A stretch of 19,187 nucleotides of DNA from NCBI GenBank assembly GCA_035546355.1, contig DATKEH010000338.1, forward strand, positions 1 to 19,187, read 5' to 3'. The translations under genes were made by a program, and so were the position numbers. The notes under the pieces were generated by a model. That model had not been told where the DNA came from, did not search any database, and saw only the letters and a list, made by a program, of their open reading frames with translations. This stretch comes from DATKEH01 sp035546355 (GTDB lineage Bacteria; Acidobacteriota; Thermoanaerobaculia; Multivoradales; JAIOJS01). Positions 15,301-19,187 of this stretch are shown one piece after another (positions within the stretch are counted from its first letter, which is position 1; the number at the start of each line of letters is the position of its first letter).

Positions 15301-15310
15301 ATGGTACAAT
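15301..15310. promoter_or_regulatory. Overlapping divergent -10 elements
   Basis: In an otherwise extremely GC-rich gap the sequence ATGGTACAAT stands out. On the plus strand it gives an extended -10 (TG-G-TACAAT, TG at 15302-15303 and hexamer at 15305-15310) with no recognisable -35. On the minus strand the same bases give TACCAT (15306-15301). Predicted starts would leave leaders of about 84 bases to the CNNM gene and about 33 bases to the CRTAC1 gene. Confidence 0.55.
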
Positions 15311-15383
15311 CTGCGCCGGCTTGAGCGACGACCCTCCCAGTAGCCCCTCGCCTCCGAGCTCCTCGGCGCCTGCGACGCGAGCG

Positions 15384-15399
15384 GCCGCCCTCCGGCGGC
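15384..15399 (+). promoter_or_regulatory. Leader hairpin next to the CNNM start codon
   Basis: GCCGCC - CTCC - GGCGGC is a perfect 6-bp stem with a four-base loop ending two bases before ATG 15401. It occupies the place of a ribosome binding site, and no Shine-Dalgarno is visible. It could limit initiation; in such GC-rich DNA it may also be chance. Confidence 0.3.
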
Positions 15400-15400
15400 G

Positions 15401-16765
15401 ATGACGGTCCTCCTCCTCGCCGCCGCCGGTCCCCCCGGGCTCGGGCTCGCCATCGACCCCTGGCTGGGCCTGCTGCTCGGCCTGCTGCTGGTGCTGCTCA
15501 ACGGCTTCTTCGTGGCCGCCGAGTTCGCGCTGGTCAAGGTGCGCCCCACCCAGATCGAGCCGCTGGCCGAGACCGGCTCCCGACGGGGCCGGATACTGCA
15601 GCACATGCTCGAGCACCTCGACGCCTACCTGTCGGCCACCCAGCTCGGCATCACCCTCGCCAGCCTGGCGCTGGGCTGGATCGGCGAGCCCGCGTTCGCC
15701 TGGCTGCTCGAGCCGCTGGTGTCGCGGATCCCCGGCGCCACCCCGGCGCTGCTGCACACGGTCTCGCTGACCTCCGCCTTCGCGTTGATCACCATCCTGC
15801 ACATCGTGCTCGGGGAGCTGGCGCCGAAGTCGCTCGCCATCCGCCACGCCAAGCCGACCGCGCTGTGGATCGCGCTGCCGCTGTACGGCTTCTTCAAGCT
15901 CACCTACCCGGCGATCTGGCTGCTCAACCACGCCGCCAACTGGCTGCTGCGGCTGGTCGGGGTGGCGCCGGTGACCGAGGGCGAGATGGCGCATTCGGAG
16001 GAGGAGCTGCGGCTGCTGCTGGCATCGACCACCGACGAGATCTCGCAGCAGAAGCGCGAGCTGCTGGACAACATCTTCGGGATGTCCGAACGCGTGGCGC
16101 GCCAGATCATGGTGCCGCGGGGGGACGTGGTGTCGCTCTCCACCAGCCGCTCGATGGAGGACAACCTCGAGCTCGCCCGCACTTCCGGCCACACCCGCTT
16201 CCCGCTCTGCCGCGGCAGCCTCGACGAGGCGGTCGGTCTGATCCACATCAAGGACCTGTTCCGCCAGCGCCAGCCGACCGGGTCGCTCGAGGAGATCGCC
16301 CGCCCCCTCACCTTCGTGCCCGAGAGCCTGTCGCTCGAGCGCCTGCTGCGCCGCATGCGCACCGAGAGGGTGCACCTCGCCGCCGTGCTCGACGAGTACG
16401 GTGGCGTCTCGGGCATCGTCACCCTGGAGAACGTCATCGAGGAGATCGTCGGCGAGATCCAGGACGAGTTCGACGCCGAGAAGCCGGAGCTGGTGGCGAA
16501 GGGGAACGGCTGTTTCGAGGTCGACGGCAGGATGCTGGTCGACGAGGTGGAGGAGGCGCTGGGGATCGAGTTCTCCGAGCGCGACGAGGACACCATCGCC
16601 GGAGTGGTGCTCTCCGAGCTGGGCCGCCGCCCGCGACTCGGCGACAGCGTCGAGGTGGGACCGCTGCGCCTGGTGGTGCGGGAGGCGGAAGGGAACCGGA
16701 TCAAGAGCCTGGCGGTGGAGATCCTGACCCCCGCCGCGGTGCCGGAGCGGGAAGAGAGAGATTGA
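15401..16765 (+). CDS. CNNM/CorC (TlyC-type 'hemolysin') membrane protein: DUF21, CBS pair, CorC_HlyC
   Basis: 454 residues, about the usual length for the family. Domains: DUF21/CNNM membrane domain about 18-195, with NGFFVAAEFALVKVR (34-48), SATQLGITLASLALGWIGEP (78-97) and LGELAPKSLAI (138-148). Next comes a CBS pair, about 228-345, beginning VARQIMVPR (232-240) and containing HTRFPLCRG (264-272) and DEYGGVSGIVTLEN (331-344). The CorC_HlyC domain is about 365-442. It is an inner-membrane protein of the group linked to Mg2+/Co2+ transport; 'hemolysin' is a historical label. All hallmark motifs are intact. It diverges from the CRTAC1 gene at a probable shared promoter and ends at a hairpin shared with the convergent TPR gene. 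No functional link to the CRTAC1 operons is evident. Confidence 0.92.
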   Translation: MTVLLLAAAGPPGLGLAIDPWLGLLLGLLLVLLNGFFVAAEFALVKVRPTQIEPLAETGSRRGRILQHMLEHLDAYLSATQLGITLASLALGWIGEPAFAWLLEPLVSRIPGATPALLHTVSLTSAFALITILHIVLGELAPKSLAIRHAKPTALWIALPLYGFFKLTYPAIWLLNHAANWLLRLVGVAPVTEGEMAHSEEELRLLLASTTDEISQQKRELLDNIFGMSERVARQIMVPRGDVVSLSTSRSMEDNLELARTSGHTRFPLCRGSLDEAVGLIHIKDLFRQRQPTGSLEEIARPLTFVPESLSLERLLRRMRTERVHLAAVLDEYGGVSGIVTLENVIEEIVGEIQDEFDAEKPELVAKGNGCFEVDGRMLVDEVEEALGIEFSERDEDTIAGVVLSELGRRPRLGDSVEVGPLRLVVREAEGNRIKSLAVEILTPAAVPEREERD

Positions 16766-16790
16766 AGGAGGCGCCGGACAGGTGCCTCCT
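16766..16790. terminator. Bidirectional hairpin terminator between convergent genes
   Basis: AGGAGGCGCC (16766-16775) and GGTGCCTCCT (16781-16790) form a 10-bp stem (one G-T pair) around the loop GGACA. It starts at the first base after the CNNM stop, and its last base is the first base of the opposing gene's stop codon, so it fills the whole gap. A short pyrimidine-rich stretch follows on each strand (CACCCCTTTC on plus, TCAATCTCTC on minus). Confidence 0.75.
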
Positions 16791-18643
16791 CACCCCTTTC
16801 TCGCGCCCAGCGACAGCGACAGGGCGCTGGCGCGGCTGCTGTCGCGCAGGCACTCCATGAGCTCGAGCTCGAGGCCGCCGCGCGGGCCGACGCGGGTGGC
16901 GCCCCGCGCCTCGTCGAGCACCTGCCGGGCCTGCTCCTCCTGCCCCGCGGCGCGCAGCGCCTGCCCGAGCTGCTCGAGGTTGGCCGCCGAGGGCCCGAGT
17001 TGCGAGGAGCGCGCCAGGAACTCCACCGCCTGGCGGTACTCCTTGCGCTTGAAGTGCACCCAGCCGAGGGCGGCGAGAGGGAACTGCTTGAGCTCGTCGG
17101 GGGCCAGGTCCACCGACCGGCGGGCGAGGTCGAGAGCCTCGTCGAGGTCCTCCTCCAGCTCCGCCAGGTTGCGCGCCAGCTCGTAGCAGGCGAGGCTGCG
17201 CGAGAAGTCCGACCGCACGCGGGCCAGCAGCTGGCGCCCGAGGCGGTTGCCTTCCTGGTAGCGGCCCTCGCCACGCAGCGCCTCGATCCAGATGGCGTAG
17301 GCGGTGGCCAGCACCACCTCCCCGGGCTCGCGCGCCGCCACCTCGCGCACCGCCGCCTCGACCTCGTCGGTGCGGTCGAGGGCCAGGCAGGCCAGCGCGT
17401 AGTAGGTGAGCAGCGTCGGATGGTCGGGCGCCACCGCCAGCGCCTGGCGGAAGCAGCGCCGGGCCTCGTTCGGCCGCGAGCGCTCCATCGCCTCCTCCCC
17501 CCGCAGCACCGCCTGCGCCGCCGCGGGCGGCACCTGCGGCAGCCCGGGAGTGGCCTCCCCCGACAGCGACCGCACCAGCTCGCGATAGCGCAGCTTGCGC
17601 GGGTTGAGCCGCTGCGCCTGGCGCAAGGCCGACAGCGCCTTGCGATGCCAGCGGCGGTCGAGGCAGGCGAGGCCGAGCTGATAGAAGGCCTCCTCGAACA
17701 GCGGGCTCTTGCGCACCGCCTCCTCGAGGCAGCGGATGCCGGCGGTGAGCCGCCCCATGCGGTGGAAGCTCCGCCCCAGCAGGTAGAGCGCCTGCGGCGA
17801 GGCGTCGAGCCGTACCGCCCGCTCCAGGTGATGGACGGCGCGCTCCAGCTCGCCGTCGGAGAAGTGGATGGCGCCGAGGCTGAAGTGGGCGAGGAAGCTC
17901 TCGCCGTGGTGCCGGATGGCCTGCTCGAGGAGCGCCTTGGCGCCCTCGTCGTCGCCCGACTCGTGCAGGATGACCCCGGCGTAGACCAGGGCCTGGAAGT
18001 GGCGCGGCTTGATCTCCAGCACCCGCTGGAAGTAGGGCTGGGCGCGGTTGTGGTCGCCGGCGTTGAACAGGGTCTCGCCGAGGAACAGTGCCAGCTCGTA
18101 GTTCTCGCGGTCGAGCCGGAAGGCGGCGTCGAGCGCCTGCACCGCTCGCTCGAGGTCGAGCGAGTCGAGGGCCCGCTCGGCCTCGCCCAGGTGGCGCAGG
18201 AATTCGTCGCGTCGCGGCGCCCCCTGCAGCGCCAGAATTCGCTCCCGCTGGCGCAGGAATCGCGAGCGCTTGTCGAGCGCCAGCAGCCGCAGGTCGCGTT
18301 CGCGGTCCCACAGCTCCTCCCACTCCTCCCGCTCCAGCACGCCCTTGCGGTCGAGCAGCTCCTGCAGGGTGGCCAGCGCCGACTCCGAAAGCGCCAGGCC
18401 CTCCTGCTGGCGGTGGACCACCCCGAGCAGGTGCTCGACGGTCTCGGTGGTGCGGCGCAGCGCCTCCTCGAGCACCGAGATGCGCTCCAGCAGGTGCTCG
18501 TCGAAGGAGAAGTCGTCCTCGAGGTCGGCGAGGGCCTCCTCCCGCGCCTCGGTGTTCCCCGACAGCACCAGCAGCTTCTGATGGCAGCGCCGGCAGTACT
18601 CCTGCTCGTCGGTGTTGGCGGCGCCGCAGGCCTGGCAGTACAT
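16790..18643 (-). CDS. Zinc-ribbon / coiled-coil / TPR protein, probably cytoplasmic
   Basis: 617 residues from ATG 18643, chosen because zinc-ribbon proteins of this type usually begin MxC. A GTG at 18670 overlapping the upstream stop (GTGA) would add nine residues and fits the coupling style of this region; neither start has a Shine-Dalgarno. CQACG...YCRRC places four zinc-ligand Cys at 3, 6, 17 and 20. Residues about 45-135 are charged, heptad-like helix (LLERISVLEEALRRTTETVE), probably coiled coil. From about 150 to 590 it is a long TPR array (e.g. HNRAQPYFQRVLEIKPRHFQ and GELERAVHHLERAVRLDASP). No signal peptide or membrane segment. It is downstream of, and probably co-transcribed with, the 3-hydroxybutyryl-CoA dehydrogenase gene. 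A scaffold or regulatory role is inferred. Confidence 0.85.
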   Translation of the reverse strand: MYCQACGAANTDEQEYCRRCHQKLLVLSGNTEAREEALADLEDDFSFDEHLLERISVLEEALRRTTETVEHLLGVVHRQQEGLALSESALATLQELLDRKGVLEREEWEELWDRERDLRLLALDKRSRFLRQRERILALQGAPRRDEFLRHLGEAERALDSLDLERAVQALDAAFRLDRENYELALFLGETLFNAGDHNRAQPYFQRVLEIKPRHFQALVYAGVILHESGDDEGAKALLEQAIRHHGESFLAHFSLGAIHFSDGELERAVHHLERAVRLDASPQALYLLGRSFHRMGRLTAGIRCLEEAVRKSPLFEEAFYQLGLACLDRRWHRKALSALRQAQRLNPRKLRYRELVRSLSGEATPGLPQVPPAAAQAVLRGEEAMERSRPNEARRCFRQALAVAPDHPTLLTYYALACLALDRTDEVEAAVREVAAREPGEVVLATAYAIWIEALRGEGRYQEGNRLGRQLLARVRSDFSRSLACYELARNLAELEEDLDEALDLARRSVDLAPDELKQFPLAALGWVHFKRKEYRQAVEFLARSSQLGPSAANLEQLGQALRAAGQEEQARQVLDEARGATRVGPRGGLELELMECLRDSSRASALSLSLGARKG

Positions 18644-18666
18644 CGCAGCTGGGCCGGGGAGGGAGC

Positions 18667-19187
18667 TCACGGGTAGGTATAGAAGCCGCGACCCGACTTG
18701 CGCCCCAGCCAGCCGGCGTCGACGAACCGGACCAGCAGCGGACAGGGGCGGTACTTCGGGTCGCCGAACCCCTCCTGGAGCACGCGCAGGATGTCGAGAC
18801 AGACGTCGAGCCCGATGAGGTCGGCGAGGGCCAGCGGCCCCATCGGGTGGTGCATGCCGAGCTGCATCACCTGGTCGATGGCCTCGGCGGTGCCGACCCC
18901 CTCCTGCAGGCAGAACACCGCCTCGTTGATCATCGGCATCAGCACCCGATTGGAGACGAACCCGGGGGCGTCGTGTACCTCGACCGGGGTCTTGCCCAGC
19001 TCCCGGGCCGCCGCCTCGACCGCGTCGTAGGTGGCCTGGGAGGTGCCGAGGCCGCGGATGACCTCGACCAGGCGCATGACCGGCACCGGGTTCATGAAGT
19101 GCATGCCGACCACCCGGTCGGGGCGGCCGGTGGCGGCGGCGAGGCGGGTGATCGAGATCGAGCTGGTGTTGGAGGCGAGGAGGGTGT
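18667..19187 (-). CDS. hbd: 3-hydroxybutyryl-CoA dehydrogenase, 5' partial
   Basis: The last 172 residues of a roughly 280-residue enzyme; the NAD-binding Rossmann half lies off the right edge. It oxidises (S)-3-hydroxyacyl-CoA to 3-oxoacyl-CoA with NAD(P), or the reverse, in fatty-acid breakdown or butyrate/PHB-type metabolism in the cytoplasm. Visible hallmarks are LLASNTSSISIT, the catalytic-His segment VVGMHFMNPVPVM, the Glu in RLVEVIRG, the Asn in PGFVSNRVLMPMINEA, the tail-domain motif GMHHPMGPLALADLIGLD and the typical end LGRKSGRGFYTYP. The catalytic Ser, His, Glu and Asn are all present. Its TGA overlaps a possible GTG start of the zinc-ribbon/TPR gene. An equivalent name (paaH or fadB2 type) cannot be excluded from the C-terminal part alone. 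Confidence 0.88.
   Translation of the reverse strand, partial: TLLASNTSSISITRLAAATGRPDRVVGMHFMNPVPVMRLVEVIRGLGTSQATYDAVEAAARELGKTPVEVHDAPGFVSNRVLMPMINEAVFCLQEGVGTAEAIDQVMQLGMHHPMGPLALADLIGLDVCLDILRVLQEGFGDPKYRPCPLLVRFVDAGWLGRKSGRGFYTYP

Noticed and set aside
17000..18676. Plus-strand open frame opposite the zinc-ribbon/TPR gene.
   Set aside because: It has no recognisable domain, and the minus strand has a zinc ribbon plus TPRs with consistent codon bias.

Overview
The window is very GC-rich, gene-dense bacterial DNA. No stretch longer than about 140 bases lacks a gene, and no RNA gene, insertion sequence or CRISPR array was seen. The gene content suggests an environmental, protein-exporting Gram-negative lineage: a sulfatase-like enzyme fused to tetratricopeptide repeats (TPR), several FG-GAP/ASPIC-UnbV ('CRTAC1') proteins, exported TPR proteins and an HBD-type hydroxyacyl-CoA dehydrogenase. 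Acidobacteriota (for example Thermoanaerobaculia-like) is my best guess, but this rests on gene style only.

Layout from left to right: (1) 1-2001 (+), the body of a sulfatase-like/TPR fusion whose start lies off the window. (2) A minus-strand operon, read from 8203 down to 2123: exported TPR protein, CRTAC1 protein, polytopic membrane protein resembling lipid-linked-sugar glycosyltransferases, and a second CRTAC1 protein. All three junctions are 4-nt stop/start overlaps (GTGA, ATGA, GTGA). (3) A plus-strand operon diverging from the same short control region (about 8204-8261): TPR-CRTAC1 fusion, exported TPR protein, and a lipoprotein resembling the guanidino-group modifying (GME) superfamily. 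These junctions are also 4-nt overlaps (ATGA, TTGA). (4) 15261-13606 (-), a fourth CRTAC1 protein. (5) 15401-16765 (+), a CNNM/CorC (TlyC-type) membrane protein diverging from it at an apparently symmetric promoter. (6) A minus-strand pair entering from the right: 3-hydroxybutyryl-CoA dehydrogenase (5' end off the window) followed by a zinc-ribbon/TPR protein.

The most unusual region is 2002-3976. At least four copies of a 30-nt hairpin repeat, plus one truncated copy, cluster around a single CRTAC1 gene. Their 8-bp stems differ between copies but stay perfectly paired, while the flank and loop are conserved. Some copies lie inside the reading frame. Three sit between a well-placed GTG start and the signal peptide, and one encodes the C-terminus, so the same short peptide appears near both ends of the predicted protein.

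The two divergent, tightly coupled operons plus the nearby solo gene put four CRTAC1-type propellers, two exported TPR proteins, one membrane glycosyltransferase candidate and one GME-like lipoprotein within about 13 kb. I infer a secreted or cell-surface system made of calcium-binding propellers, TPR scaffolds and modifying enzymes. Its function cannot be read from the sequence.
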